Of a stretch of DNA of 64,000 nt, positions 41,729 through 51,597 are shown one piece after another (positions within the stretch are counted from its first letter, which is position 1; each line of letters starts with the position of its first letter). The notes beneath the pieces are model-generated. The model did not search any database. It had not been told where the DNA came from and was given only the letters and a program-made list of their open reading frames with translations. Source of the stretch: Pedobacter arcticus A12 (GTDB taxonomy: Bacteria; Bacteroidota; Bacteroidia; Sphingobacteriales; Sphingobacteriaceae); assembly GCF_000302595.1 (NCBI RefSeq), contig NZ_JH947128.1, forward strand, positions 62,001 to 126,000, in the 5' to 3' direction. The translations under genes were made by a program, and so were the position numbers.

Positions 41729-42193
41729 ATGAAAAAACTATTTATTTTAACCTTCGTTGCGATATCGTTGTCTTTTGGGGCAAGCGCACAATCTTACAAA
41801 AACAGTATTGGCTTAGGACTGGATTTTGGTACAGGTCAAACATTAGTAGGACCGTCTTTCAAGCATTTTTTTAATGCAAACTCTGCTATCCAGCCAGAAT
41901 TACTATTTGGTGACCATACCACAAGATTACAAGCTTTCTATCAGTACCATCAAGCAATTAAAGGTGCAGATGGCTTAAGATGGTATATCGGTGGTGGTCC
42001 GGGTGTAAATTTCTTTAAATACGCAGGCTATAACAACACCACTTTTTTATTAATGCCACAAGCCGGATTAGATTTCAAAATTCCAGGAGCACCAATTGCT
42101 TTAGATTTTGATTGGAGACCGACTGCATTTATCGGTGACAATAGTGATTTTGAAGCTGGAAGATTCGGTTTCGGATTTAGATTCACTTTTTAA
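41729..42193 (+). CDS. Small outer-membrane beta-barrel protein
   Basis: A signal peptide (KKLFILTFVAISLSFGASAQ) is followed by about 134 residues of beta strands: NSIGLGLDFGTGQTLVGPSFKHFF, AIQPELLFGDHTTRLQAFYQYHQ, GLRWYIGGGPGVNFF and PIALDFDWRPTAFIGDN. The C-terminal strand ends in Phe (RFGFGFRFTF). An eight-stranded barrel of the OmpW/OmpX-like or porin-family type is likely. Function unknown. It is a single gene closed by a terminator shared with the convergent symporter gene. Confidence 0.85.
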   Translation: MKKLFILTFVAISLSFGASAQSYKNSIGLGLDFGTGQTLVGPSFKHFFNANSAIQPELLFGDHTTRLQAFYQYHQAIKGADGLRWYIGGGPGVNFFKYAGYNNTTFLLMPQAGLDFKIPGAPIALDFDWRPTAFIGDNSDFEAGRFGFGFRFTF

Positions 42194-42212
42194 GAGTAAC
42201 AATTCTTGACAT

Positions 42213-42252
42213 AAGCCCCTTCAGATTCGTTCTGATGGGGCTTTGTTTTTTT
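42213..42252. terminator. Terminator between the barrel gene and the right PUL
   Basis: AAGCCCCTTCAGA (42213-42225) and TCTGATGGGGCTT (42231-42243) pair with one mismatch, followed by a T-run. It lies between convergent genes. Confidence 0.88.
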
Positions 42253-42276
42253 ATAGAATTTGATCCGATAACTTAC

Positions 42277-43965
42277 CTAGTCCTCTTTTTTGGCAAGAAC
42301 ACTTTTTGATTTTCTATTAATTAGCCATGCACTTATTCCTATACATACTCCTAGCAGTAAAGTAACGTTCATTGCTTTACCAGCTAAGAATGCCAATACA
42401 ATAAATATCACTGAAATTAAAGCCATTGTTCTTGCCAGCACTTTTAGGCCAAATACGTTTTGAGATTCGCTTGTTTCGTTTAACTCATCATCTTCCTCAG
42501 CAACAGCATGAAGGGCTTCATCTGTTTGGCGTTTATAGCCGAGGTAATCTTCTGCAACCTGGTTTTTTGATTTTGCCCACACTTCATAAGCTACCAAAAG
42601 TGCCAATGGAATAAACGCACCTGCCAACATTTCTTGGGTTCTAGTAAAGGAAATACCAGTAATAAGCGGATGAAAGAATTTGAAATAAACATTAACCGAA
42701 AGTCCTAAAATTGTACACCAAAGGATGGATTTACCAGTATGACGCTTTGAAAACAACGCCCATATTGGCGGGCCATAGAGCGAACAACCCGTAACTGCCC
42801 CTACACTTAAAACAATTTCAACAATTCCGCCTGCCAGTGGCACCAACAAAGCCACCAAAATGGTGAGTACGCCAAAGACTGTAGTTGCCAATTTAGCAAC
42901 AAACATCAACTGTTTTGGCTTGGCTAATGGTTTAACAGACTTATACAAGTCATTTGTAAAAACTGCGGCCGCAAGGTTTAATGTGGTATTTACCGAACTT
43001 CCCGTTGCAAACAACATTCCGCCCAGCATTAATCCAATCATTCCTTTTGGCAATACCTCTTTACACATCATCAGGTAAGCTCCTTCGTTCGCCAACCCAG
43101 ATAAATTAGGATTTAAAACCCTATACATCATCGGTGGCAACATCCAGATAAAAGGACTTATGAGGTACAACGCCGCAAAAAGATAGCCCACTTTACTGGC
43201 CGATTTTGGAGTACTCACACTCGTATAACGCTGAACGTAGGCCCAGTTTCCTCCTATAAATATCCCATTGTACACCCCGAAAGCCAACAGAAACAACCAT
43301 GTATACTCCTCGTTAACGGGAGAAAAAAAGGTATCTGGTACGCTCGAAAAGAACTGTTCAACTCCACCTATCCGATCAAAGGCCAACGGCACCACAATAA
43401 TAATGGCCGCTGTAAGCACTACAAACTGCAAAACGTCTGTAATCATTACCGCCCAAAGGCCACCTACAACTGTATAAATAATTATAAGAATACCGAAGAC
43501 AACGATACAGGCCTCAATAGAGAAACCTGTAGACACATTAATAATTTTGGCCACAGGATAAAGAAAAGCCCCAGTGTACATCAACGAGATTAACAAAATC
43601 AGATAGCTGTAAAACTTTTGAACCTTAACTCCCAATCTTTTTGAAACAAACTCCGCAGCTGTTAATGAATGTGATTTTTGCCAAGCGGGTGCAATAAATA
43701 AGCCAACCAACAGACCTGCAACGCACATGGTTAACTGGATAGCGATAGATACAAAACCATATTGATATGCCAAAGATCCCCACACCACAAAGGTACCCGC
43801 AGAGAAAAAACTCATAAATAAGGAGAGTGAACTAATTTGCCAAGGTACAGCTCCTCCTGCGGCAAAATAAGATTTCATATTGCTTCCGGATTTACCGAAA
43901 GATAGTCCCGCTACAATTATTACAATTGTAAAAACGAACATAGTTACATAGTCGAGAAAGCTCAT
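42277..43965 (-). CDS. Sodium:solute symporter (SSS family)
   Basis: The 562-residue polytopic protein has SSS-family features: TMFVFTIVIIVAGLSFGKSGSNMKSYFAAGGAVPWQISSLSLF near the start, GGLWAVMITDVLQFVVLTAA in the middle and GGMLFATGSSVNTTLNLAAAVFTNDLYK. A soluble insertion (EVWAKSKNQVAEDYLGYKRQTDEA...) precedes the last two helices. It should import a small solute such as a sugar or sugar acid with sodium across the inner membrane. It is the last gene of the right PUL unit, 13 bases after the FAD oxidoreductase, suggesting it feeds that enzyme's substrate or a monosaccharide product. Confidence 0.93.
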   Translation of the reverse strand: MSFLDYVTMFVFTIVIIVAGLSFGKSGSNMKSYFAAGGAVPWQISSLSLFMSFFSAGTFVVWGSLAYQYGFVSIAIQLTMCVAGLLVGLFIAPAWQKSHSLTAAEFVSKRLGVKVQKFYSYLILLISLMYTGAFLYPVAKIINVSTGFSIEACIVVFGILIIIYTVVGGLWAVMITDVLQFVVLTAAIIIVVPLAFDRIGGVEQFFSSVPDTFFSPVNEEYTWLFLLAFGVYNGIFIGGNWAYVQRYTSVSTPKSASKVGYLFAALYLISPFIWMLPPMMYRVLNPNLSGLANEGAYLMMCKEVLPKGMIGLMLGGMLFATGSSVNTTLNLAAAVFTNDLYKSVKPLAKPKQLMFVAKLATTVFGVLTILVALLVPLAGGIVEIVLSVGAVTGCSLYGPPIWALFSKRHTGKSILWCTILGLSVNVYFKFFHPLITGISFTRTQEMLAGAFIPLALLVAYEVWAKSKNQVAEDYLGYKRQTDEALHAVAEEDDELNETSESQNVFGLKVLARTMALISVIFIVLAFLAGKAMNVTLLLGVCIGISAWLINRKSKSVLAKKED

Positions 43966-43978
43966 TGTTGGTTTTTAT

Positions 43979-46255
43979 TTAATTGTAACAGCGGATAGAG
44001 AACAGTGCAGCCGGAACATTTTCTGACGGATGCTCCAATGAAATTGTTAGCTGGTTTGTGGTAATTGGCTCCGAAAACGCTATGGTATCTCTAGTCTGAT
44101 AATTTCCCTCTTTTTTATAAATAATTTTGCCTTTGTCATCTTTAATCTCATAATTTCTTACACAAAATGGCATTGCATCTTCTGGGTGTCCCATTAATAC
44201 ACTTTCCATTGGGTGATCATAATCCGTATCAAAGAAAAGATCTATTTTACTGATTTCTTTTGGCTTGTCCCAACTCATCTTTAATTGAGGCTTCTTATCT
44301 TCAAATGCGGCTACCCACGCATTTGGCGCTGTAGTAGGGCGGTAAACTCCTGTTCTAAGATTCTCTTTACCAAATCTCTTTATCGCCGGTTCTAATTTCA
44401 TAGCTATATTATGCCCTTCTGGCCTACGTTGTGGGCACCAAAACTCAAATGTTTCCATTCCAATATCTTCGGGAGGAGTTTGTTTACCAAAATTAGAAAC
44501 CGCCTTGTTCACCGAATTAAAAACGGAAAGCACTCCGGTTATCCGCTGGTTCGAAAGATGCAACTTTAACGCTGGGTTTTTATGAAAAATCACAAAAGCA
44601 TATGCTTTTTCTTTAATTTCTGCTGAGAATGAAAGGCTTAAGCAATTACGTCCGGCATTTATCGCCAAAGTCTGCTTTTCTAAACTAATATCTGGTGTAT
44701 AATTACCCGTTTTATTACTGATGCGAAGTTCTACTTCTAACACTGTATTTGTGTCTGATTCCGCATGAAAAACAATCTGAGGCACCTTCCCTTCAATTAA
44801 GGGCAACATTTGCGCAACAGACAGGTCTAACGGTTTAGCAAAATCCGACGATAACTCAGATAACTCGTATTCACTTGAGACTTCAATTTTAGCAGTTTGC
44901 ACCAAATCTGAATCTTCTTTTAATTCAAAACCCGGAATGTGCTGACCGCTCTTCAGCAACTCATCTTGTAAAGTTCTGAGGAATTTCTTCTCTAAAAGAT
45001 CTCTGGGTTCAAGGTTGTTTTCTTTGGCCACGTAAGCTGCCATTCCTATAGACTGGCCGATATGGGCCGCGGTAGCCATTACCCTAGTAGAAGCGAAAGC
45101 CACATGCGTTGCACTGATGATTCTACCGCCCAGAAAAAGATTTTTAATATTTTTACTATATAAACAGCGATACGGAATCTGGTAAATACCTTTTCCATGC
45201 CATTGATTGCAACCAGGCTTTTCACTAAAAACCCCATCGGCCGGGTGAAGATCTATAGACCATCCGCCAAAAGCAACGGCGTCTTCATGACTTTTCTGTT
45301 CTACAATATCTTGTTGGCGGAGCATATAATCACCCTCAAAACGTCGGCTTTCTCTTTTACCCGGTATGGTACCTACCCATTCCAAAGTCATGGTTTCAGC
45401 TTCTGGGAAATCACCTGAATTTTTAATATAATCCCAGGCCCCATAGGCTACTTTCCACAATTCCCATTTTATTTCTTCAGTGTCATGAACGGTATCCATA
45501 CGCCCACCATACTCTAACCACCATAATTTACAGCCATGTTCTTTTGCATTAAAGCTCTTAAACCTAGGAATTTCTTTGACAACATCTATCGCAAAACTGG
45601 GTGCTGTAAATTTTACTGGTTTACCCGTGTCTTTGGTGTAAAAGTATAAGCTATGCCCAAGTAGTTCGCCGTACTCATCTGTCGGTGCAAATTTTTCACC
45701 AAATTCTTCTCTACACTCCGCCCCCATCCTAAATGCTGCACCAGAAAGGAAACCAACAATACCATCGCCAGAAGCATCACAGAAAAGTGGCGATTTTACT
45801 AAATATGATGTTGAATTTTGGCTACAGAATGCTTTTACGGAGGAGATGGTATCAGGATCTGATTTTTCTATTTCATAAACTGCTGTATTCAGGAGCAAGG
45901 TGATATTAGGTTCTGATACAACCTTATCTAACAATATCACATCAAATATTAATGGATTACCTTCTTTATTCTGGTAAGTATTCTCAACTAAAATCTCATC
46001 AATTACGCCACCTTCCCGGCTCCATCGGTTGTTATTGCCCATATGCGAAGTAGCACCCAATATCCACAAACGTACTTCACTAGATGAGTTGCCACCTAAC
46101 ACTGGGCGGTCTTGTATTAAAACCACTTTCACACCTTTACGAGCTGCAGTAATTGCAGTGCACACACCAGACAAGCCGCCGCCTATAACTGTTAGATCTG
46201 TGTTGAAATTTTCTATTTTTAATTCCCTGCTTATTTCGAATGCCTGTGTTATCAT
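43979..46255 (-). CDS. Cytoplasmic FAD-dependent oxidoreductase (PF12831-type)
   Basis: The 758-residue protein lacks a signal peptide. NTDLTVIGGGLSGVCTAITAARKGVKVVLIQDRPVLGGNSSSEVR is the FAD-binding N-terminus (GGGLSG), with LFCDASGDGIVGFLSGA and LFLGGRIISATHVAFASTRVMAT as further family motifs. The C-terminal 250 residues form a beta-rich domain (EISKIDLFFDTDYDHPMESV). It is related in its first 450 residues to the secreted enzyme at 7174. Substrate unknown; oxidation or reduction of an imported sugar is inferred from the partner symporter. A promoter with AAACC repeats precedes it. Confidence 0.87.
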   Translation of the reverse strand: MITQAFEISRELKIENFNTDLTVIGGGLSGVCTAITAARKGVKVVLIQDRPVLGGNSSSEVRLWILGATSHMGNNNRWSREGGVIDEILVENTYQNKEGNPLIFDVILLDKVVSEPNITLLLNTAVYEIEKSDPDTISSVKAFCSQNSTSYLVKSPLFCDASGDGIVGFLSGAAFRMGAECREEFGEKFAPTDEYGELLGHSLYFYTKDTGKPVKFTAPSFAIDVVKEIPRFKSFNAKEHGCKLWWLEYGGRMDTVHDTEEIKWELWKVAYGAWDYIKNSGDFPEAETMTLEWVGTIPGKRESRRFEGDYMLRQQDIVEQKSHEDAVAFGGWSIDLHPADGVFSEKPGCNQWHGKGIYQIPYRCLYSKNIKNLFLGGRIISATHVAFASTRVMATAAHIGQSIGMAAYVAKENNLEPRDLLEKKFLRTLQDELLKSGQHIPGFELKEDSDLVQTAKIEVSSEYELSELSSDFAKPLDLSVAQMLPLIEGKVPQIVFHAESDTNTVLEVELRISNKTGNYTPDISLEKQTLAINAGRNCLSLSFSAEIKEKAYAFVIFHKNPALKLHLSNQRITGVLSVFNSVNKAVSNFGKQTPPEDIGMETFEFWCPQRRPEGHNIAMKLEPAIKRFGKENLRTGVYRPTTAPNAWVAAFEDKKPQLKMSWDKPKEISKIDLFFDTDYDHPMESVLMGHPEDAMPFCVRNYEIKDDKGKIIYKKEGNYQTRDTIAFSEPITTNQLTISLEHPSENVPAALFSIRCYN

Positions 46256-46279
46256 TATTTTAGAATATGTTCGATTACT

Positions 46280-46311
46280 GGTTTGGTTTGGTTTGGTTTA
46301 AAACAAATATA
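46280..46311 (-). promoter_or_regulatory. Promoter with AAACC tandem repeats in front of the oxidoreductase-symporter unit
   Basis: The minus strand reads TATATTTG (46304-46311, perfect TAnnTTTG) followed by four tandem AAACC units (46280-46299). Transcription would begin inside the repeats. The same repeat occurs at 54401-54420, upstream of another unit of this PUL. Confidence 0.6.
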
Positions 46312-46438
46312 TAACTTTATATTATTATGGACAATAGTTTTTGCACAATAGCTAAAGAATCTAAAATAGACTTAGAGATTTATGTTGAGTTTAATCGGCT
46401 AATTCCATGTATCAGAATAAAATAAACTAAGGTTGGTT

Positions 46439-49400
46439 TTAATTTTCGGTTCCGTTTATAGTGACTGAAACATTTTTAATTACCCCATTTAATGTTAATG
46501 CTAAATCCAACACAACATCTGTGTTATAAGCTATATGTTGCACAGACCATTCGTAAGGATACGCTACACGTTCTATATTTAAGTTGTTGATATTCGTTTG
46601 CAAATTAGCTTTTGCATTCTCCAGTGGTGGCGTATCTAGATATGCATAGATAGAATCCCACCCGAATGGAGATCTTATCCTAAATACATAAAATTTTCCC
46701 CAATCATTATCAACAGTAACGGTTTGCATCCCATTTTCAACCTTAGGTATTTTTGCTTCAATTATTGGATTTGTTAGAGGGAATGAAATTGCTACCGCAT
46801 TCTTCTGGTTTAATGTGGTATTAATCTCTCTCCCATTCATATTTAGAGAAGACGAGATGCAATCATCATTTGAGTAAACTTCGGCTACCGAGTTTGAAGC
46901 GACATTAACATTATTGGTAAGTATTAAATTCACTACGGAAGGATCAGGAGACTCGTTTAATAAAACTACCCAAAACTTATTATCAGAAATAGCAGTAATA
47001 TAATTCACTGCAGGATTATCAAGAGTAACAAGGTCTTTTTTAAAATACAAACTCACTTCTTTATCCGAATATATTTTACCTTTTCCTCCTCCAAAAATCC
47101 TATTATTAAACCAAACAAACCCTTCTTGCCTGCTGTAAGGGAAATTGATATTCCCTTGAGATCTTTGCATGGCTTCGGTGATTAAAAAATCGTGTGTGAA
47201 CGCCAATTGAGATGGGATATGATGATAATACATAGAAGTTACGTCTGGCCCTGTATATGGATAATCGGGCTTCATAGGAAGGTCTGTAAAACCTCTTGCA
47301 TAATATCCAGGATAATTAGAAAACCTCCCAATAATAGAATTACGGGCATAAGTTTGAAATATTTCTCGATTGTTATACTGGAAAACACGCAATAAGTTGG
47401 GAGACCAATTTGACATGTAAACATGAAGAATAGGGTCTTTAGGGAAGAACAATGTAGTTGGTTGTTCAAACCCTAACCCAATAGGAGAAACAATATCTTG
47501 CTGGATCTGTTTTTCTTGCACATCTCCTGCTGTACGAGGAAAACCTAATCTATACTTTTCACTCCCTTTCCACCAAATTGTTGTGGTTCCGTTATAACTG
47601 TTTCCAGGGTGGATGGTTTGTAAATTGGCAGTTACTTTAGGGTAAGATCGCAAACCTGCGATAGTGTAAAATGCCGATTTTTCTGCAGCGGCCAAATATT
47701 TACTGTCCTTAGTAACTTCGTAAATATCTACTAGATCCCACCAGTTTGGGTAATAGGTTACGTTATAAAATCCGTTCGCTCCTAAGGGATCTGTTTTAAC
47801 ACCATAAACATCGTTTATTAGAAAATCATCGGCGCTACGTATTGCTGCATTTAACCAGTTAGCACTTTGTGTGAGTCTATATGCCGCCAATTTCTCCGAC
47901 CAACTACTAGTTGCTCTTAATTCTCCATTAGGTAAGGCTAAATCTTTAATCCATGGATTAGCGTTGTTTAATAATTTATCTAACCCTTCAAAATAAGCAA
48001 CATTAAATTCTTTGCTATATGGACTTAAACGAAGTGAGCTTGCAGTTGGCGTAAATAATGTCCCTTCTTTATTAGACCACCTGTATCCTCGACGTGAAAG
48101 TGTATATTCAATAGCAGGAAGTGCCCTTTTAATATACATATTTTCATCTTTGGACATTACAGCTGATGATAATAATGTTAAAGTTGAAGTATTGACAACC
48201 ACAGGAGCTATTACTGGATCCATTTCTATATCATAAAATCCTTTCATTGTACTATCCCAACCCGATGCAACATCACTATTAATCAAATCAACCATGTTTA
48301 TTGCCGAATTGGTAAGGGATGTTGTTAACTGCTGACGATAGTCTTTAACTTGATAAACCTGATTAGAGAAATATTCTAAAGCATTATCCCAAGTGCTACA
48401 AACAGCACCAATTTCAAATTCTCTTTGTAGAGATTGCCCTACATTAAGTTTTGAATCGGCAAAACCTAATATGGGTGCAAAAGAGATCGGCTGGACTTTA
48501 TTACTTTCATTTTTTAGAGAAAACCCAAAAGGTGATGTTTCTCCCGTTGCCCATTCCAACGGATAATTTGACAATGCCCCAGAAATAAAAAAGCTAAATT
48601 CCTGATTATTTATAGTCGTTTCTACAATACTCACTGGTTGGGGAGTTAGTGCACTTGGCACCAACAAAGGCTGATCAGGCAAACGCTGATACTGAAACAT
48701 TGGGGGCAATTGTACATTTTTTACCGCCTCCAGATTAATTGGTTGTAAAGCAGTCACCCCAAAACTATAATATCCTTCCGTTTGTGCTTTAAAGTCAAGT
48801 GCTAAACTTAAATGGCTGGCATCTAGCGCTAATTTCCACGTTCCGTAGATAATCTCGCCACTATCAGTAGTATATTTTACTTTTAATTCTTGATTAGATA
48901 TTTTCTCTACTGTTATCGCATTGCAAAGCAATAGTTGCCCCGCACTAAAAGGATTTCTTGCTTGAGCTTGGTCAAATACAGAAAACGTTTGTCCCAAGCT
49001 TTGAAATGTAATTTTTGCCATTTCATTTTCCCATGCAGGATAAACTCCCATATAATTTACTGAAGGGTTGGTTTCATTCAAAAGAAAAACCCTATTTGCC
49101 TCTCGTTGGTCGTCAATCGTTAGCCACTCTCCATCTTTAAAAATACTTGTTGTAGAAACGATATGGGGAGCATTCGTTTCGTCCAAAACTGTAACAAAGC
49201 TTAACTTAAGTTTACCATTACTTATTTCTGCATTAACTGCAGATATATCATTAACAAGACGGTATGGCGCTACTGCTTGCGATGAGGTAGGGCTTGAAGG
49301 TAAGATTTTAGGGCTTATTTTAAAATCCTTTAGATCATTTAAAGTAACGGAATTAGGATTAAAAGCAGTTAATTTTGTTAAGATAATTGCATCGCATCGT

Positions 49401-49849
49401 CCATAATATCCTCTGGTATCCTTTATTCTTAAAAGTGCCTCTCCAACATTTAGAACTGCAGTACCAACTTTTTCCCAGTAATATCCCTGCTGACCATGTG
49501 CGCCAGATTCCTGACTCATCGCAACTTCATTAATATACATTAAAAAGCGACGGGTACCTGGGCGGTTATCTGGGTAATCTGACGAACGAGTCCAAACATC
49601 ATAAGTTCCAGCGGTTTGAACTTCAATGGCGGTATAAGCATTACCATTAGGAATTGCTGTTTGTCCTACACTTAAAATTTTTGATCCAGAAACTCCTATT
49701 TCATTACTTACCAACCATTTATCAGGAAATTGAAATTCTTCTGCCTCAATCATATAAGTGTCAGCCGTTGTTTGTGCCTTAACTTGCGTAAAACAAATGC
49801 ATAAAAAACAAACACTTATTAAAAGCGTATAATTTGATTTAGAAAGCAT
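46439..49849 (-). CDS. Giant secreted PUL protein with N-terminal carbohydrate-binding-like domain and alpha-toroid
   Basis: The 1136-residue protein begins with a signal peptide (YTLLISVCFLCICFTQVKAQ). Next is a beta domain of golvesin/CBM type (YMIEAEEFQFPDKWLVSNE...TYDVWTRSSDYPDN...GEALLRIKDTRGYYGRCDAIILT). The middle is beta-rich (about 190-540). A helical toroid-like region follows (YIKRALPAIEYTLSRRGYRW, WWDLVDIYEVTKDSKYLAAAEKSAFYTIAGLRSYP). The end has WGKFYVFRIRSPFGWDSIYAYLDTPPLE. It is a paralog of the 57004-60447 product along its whole length. The toroid suggests a glycoside hydrolase or polysaccharide lyase, but I cannot assign a family or catalytic residues. Confidence 0.8.
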   Translation of the reverse strand: MLSKSNYTLLISVCFLCICFTQVKAQTTADTYMIEAEEFQFPDKWLVSNEIGVSGSKILSVGQTAIPNGNAYTAIEVQTAGTYDVWTRSSDYPDNRPGTRRFLMYINEVAMSQESGAHGQQGYYWEKVGTAVLNVGEALLRIKDTRGYYGRCDAIILTKLTAFNPNSVTLNDLKDFKISPKILPSSPTSSQAVAPYRLVNDISAVNAEISNGKLKLSFVTVLDETNAPHIVSTTSIFKDGEWLTIDDQREANRVFLLNETNPSVNYMGVYPAWENEMAKITFQSLGQTFSVFDQAQARNPFSAGQLLLCNAITVEKISNQELKVKYTTDSGEIIYGTWKLALDASHLSLALDFKAQTEGYYSFGVTALQPINLEAVKNVQLPPMFQYQRLPDQPLLVPSALTPQPVSIVETTINNQEFSFFISGALSNYPLEWATGETSPFGFSLKNESNKVQPISFAPILGFADSKLNVGQSLQREFEIGAVCSTWDNALEYFSNQVYQVKDYRQQLTTSLTNSAINMVDLINSDVASGWDSTMKGFYDIEMDPVIAPVVVNTSTLTLLSSAVMSKDENMYIKRALPAIEYTLSRRGYRWSNKEGTLFTPTASSLRLSPYSKEFNVAYFEGLDKLLNNANPWIKDLALPNGELRATSSWSEKLAAYRLTQSANWLNAAIRSADDFLINDVYGVKTDPLGANGFYNVTYYPNWWDLVDIYEVTKDSKYLAAAEKSAFYTIAGLRSYPKVTANLQTIHPGNSYNGTTTIWWKGSEKYRLGFPRTAGDVQEKQIQQDIVSPIGLGFEQPTTLFFPKDPILHVYMSNWSPNLLRVFQYNNREIFQTYARNSIIGRFSNYPGYYARGFTDLPMKPDYPYTGPDVTSMYYHHIPSQLAFTHDFLITEAMQRSQGNINFPYSRQEGFVWFNNRIFGGGKGKIYSDKEVSLYFKKDLVTLDNPAVNYITAISDNKFWVVLLNESPDPSVVNLILTNNVNVASNSVAEVYSNDDCISSSLNMNGREINTTLNQKNAVAISFPLTNPIIEAKIPKVENGMQTVTVDNDWGKFYVFRIRSPFGWDSIYAYLDTPPLENAKANLQTNINNLNIERVAYPYEWSVQHIAYNTDVVLDLALTLNGVIKNVSVTINGTEN

Positions 49850-49858
49850 ACAAATAAA

Positions 49859-51472
49859 TTATTGTTTAATGAATTTTGTTCTAGCGCTTCCGCTATTTCC
49901 AGTAATTGTAGCTACGTAAACTCCTGAGGCAAGATTAACCATTGGCTTTACCTTATTAAACCCTGCATTCAAATAAATACCATCTTCGTCCATTAGTTTC
50001 CCTGCCATATCGTAAATTCTTAGTGTTGCGAGATTTGGATCTGGCATATTAATCAAGAATTCGGTGATGTAATTATCTATACATACTATTTTAACAATAT
50101 CTTTTTCTGTATCAAATTTCACTGACTGAACAGCTGAAAGACTGAATTTTCCGTCGAGATCTAATTGTTTAAGACGGTAATAGTTAATTCCCATCAACGG
50201 GTTTTGATCTATATAACTGTAGGTTTTTACTTTGTTGGAATTACCAGCGGCTGGCATAAACCCAATATTATCAAATGACCGTCCATCCTGTGATCGCATA
50301 ATCTCGAAAAAAGAAGTTCCCTTTTCTGAATAGGTAGACCAAGTGATTTTCGCTTTCTGATTTTGTTTGAAAACATTTAATGAAGCCATTGAAATGGGTA
50401 AAACTGACTCCGTAGGTAAGTTCGGAAAAGCGTAACTAACACCTCTAAACACGGTGTTTGGTTGTGCTGTTGCCAAAACTACTGGACTTGCAGAAAATGT
50501 ACCGTTTAAACCACTGCTATCTGTTATACTAACCAATTCTCCACCTCCAACATCACTTGTTCCGCTTTTACGGGTAGCATACATTACCACACTTCCATTA
50601 ACAGCACTGCCCGTTAAACCAACATATAAATCACTTGCTGTCCCTACTTTTCCGTTACTAACCCATGTACCATTAACTAAAGAATATTTTAATATTCCTG
50701 AAGTATTATCTGCAACATATAAAACATCTATACCAGGAGTACTGTTACAAACATCTGCCAAAAAAAACTGACAGGGGCTTCCTGTTATTGGATACCCAGG
50801 TAAATTTACCACGCTTTGCCCTCCAATTGGTAAAACACCTGGTCCAACGGTAGTTAATCTCCGTTCACCGCTGGTGGACGACATAAATAACTGACCATCA
50901 AAAACATTAATTGCTCTTCCAGTGACAGTGGCTACAACGGTAGATGCTGAGGCGCCTAAAAGAGCATATCTTACTCCGCTTACCCCACCCGTCATCCAGA
51001 TTCCATTATTTCCATCAAAAACGGCACCCCGGGCATTAACGGATGAAAATGCATCTTCTAAACTTGTACTTGTATTTATTGAACCATTAGCATAAACAAT
51101 ACCTGCTGTTCTGTTAATTACACTGCTTGAAGTTGCACCTACCATGTTTGTACCTACTGGTGCATTGTATCCTAATATACATACTGATTGTCCGTCGGGA
51201 GATAAGGCGGGGTAGCCTTCATAAACATATCTGCCTGATAAGGTTAGTTTTTTATTGTCACCAAAATCAGCAATCGGCATTGCTATGGTTTTTACCAAAA
51301 CACCGTTAACATTATATTCATCAAGATAAACTGGTGTAGCGTTATTTGTTAATAAATTACTACCGTCACCAATCCTAACTAAAAATAAATTCCTGTTTGA
51401 TAAATTTTGGCCGTAAACCGTTGGTTTTACAGCAAAAACCAATAAGATTAATAAACAATAAAATATCTTCAT
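49859..51472 (-). CDS. T9SS-exported protein, paralog A of a three-gene family
   Basis: A signal peptide (IFYCLLILLVFAVKPTVYGQ) is followed by about 340 residues beginning LFLVRIGDGSNLLTNNATPVYLDEY, with propeller-like repeats. Next is a fibronectin-like linker (AKITWSTYSEKGTSFFEIMRSQDG) and a C-terminal sorting domain ending SGVYVATITGNSGSARTKFIKQ. That end is the type A signal for type IX secretion and cell-surface attachment. It is homologous to the products at 51598 and 53210. Function unknown; surface or secreted recognition protein of the PUL is inferred. It lies 9 bases upstream of the giant protein gene in the same unit. Confidence 0.85.
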   Translation of the reverse strand: MKIFYCLLILLVFAVKPTVYGQNLSNRNLFLVRIGDGSNLLTNNATPVYLDEYNVNGVLVKTIAMPIADFGDNKKLTLSGRYVYEGYPALSPDGQSVCILGYNAPVGTNMVGATSSSVINRTAGIVYANGSINTSTSLEDAFSSVNARGAVFDGNNGIWMTGGVSGVRYALLGASASTVVATVTGRAINVFDGQLFMSSTSGERRLTTVGPGVLPIGGQSVVNLPGYPITGSPCQFFLADVCNSTPGIDVLYVADNTSGILKYSLVNGTWVSNGKVGTASDLYVGLTGSAVNGSVVMYATRKSGTSDVGGGELVSITDSSGLNGTFSASPVVLATAQPNTVFRGVSYAFPNLPTESVLPISMASLNVFKQNQKAKITWSTYSEKGTSFFEIMRSQDGRSFDNIGFMPAAGNSNKVKTYSYIDQNPLMGINYYRLKQLDLDGKFSLSAVQSVKFDTEKDIVKIVCIDNYITEFLINMPDPNLATLRIYDMAGKLMDEDGIYLNAGFNKVKPMVNLASGVYVATITGNSGSARTKFIKQ

Positions 51473-51542
51473 CGCAAAATCTATTTGGGATTTAAACCGT
51501 TAAATTTATAAGTGAGTTTTTAATAGATACTTACTGGATTCT

Positions 51543-51580
51543 TAAAGAAGATATAATCACAAATGATTATATCTTCTTTA
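51543..51580. terminator. Perfect 16-bp hairpin between paralogs A and B
   Basis: TAAAGAAGATATAATC (51543-51558) and GATTATATCTTCTTTA (51565-51580), loop ACAAAT. There is no clear U-tract in either direction, so termination is likely but not certain. Confidence 0.7.
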
Positions 51581-51597
51581 TAAGAGAAAAAGGATTT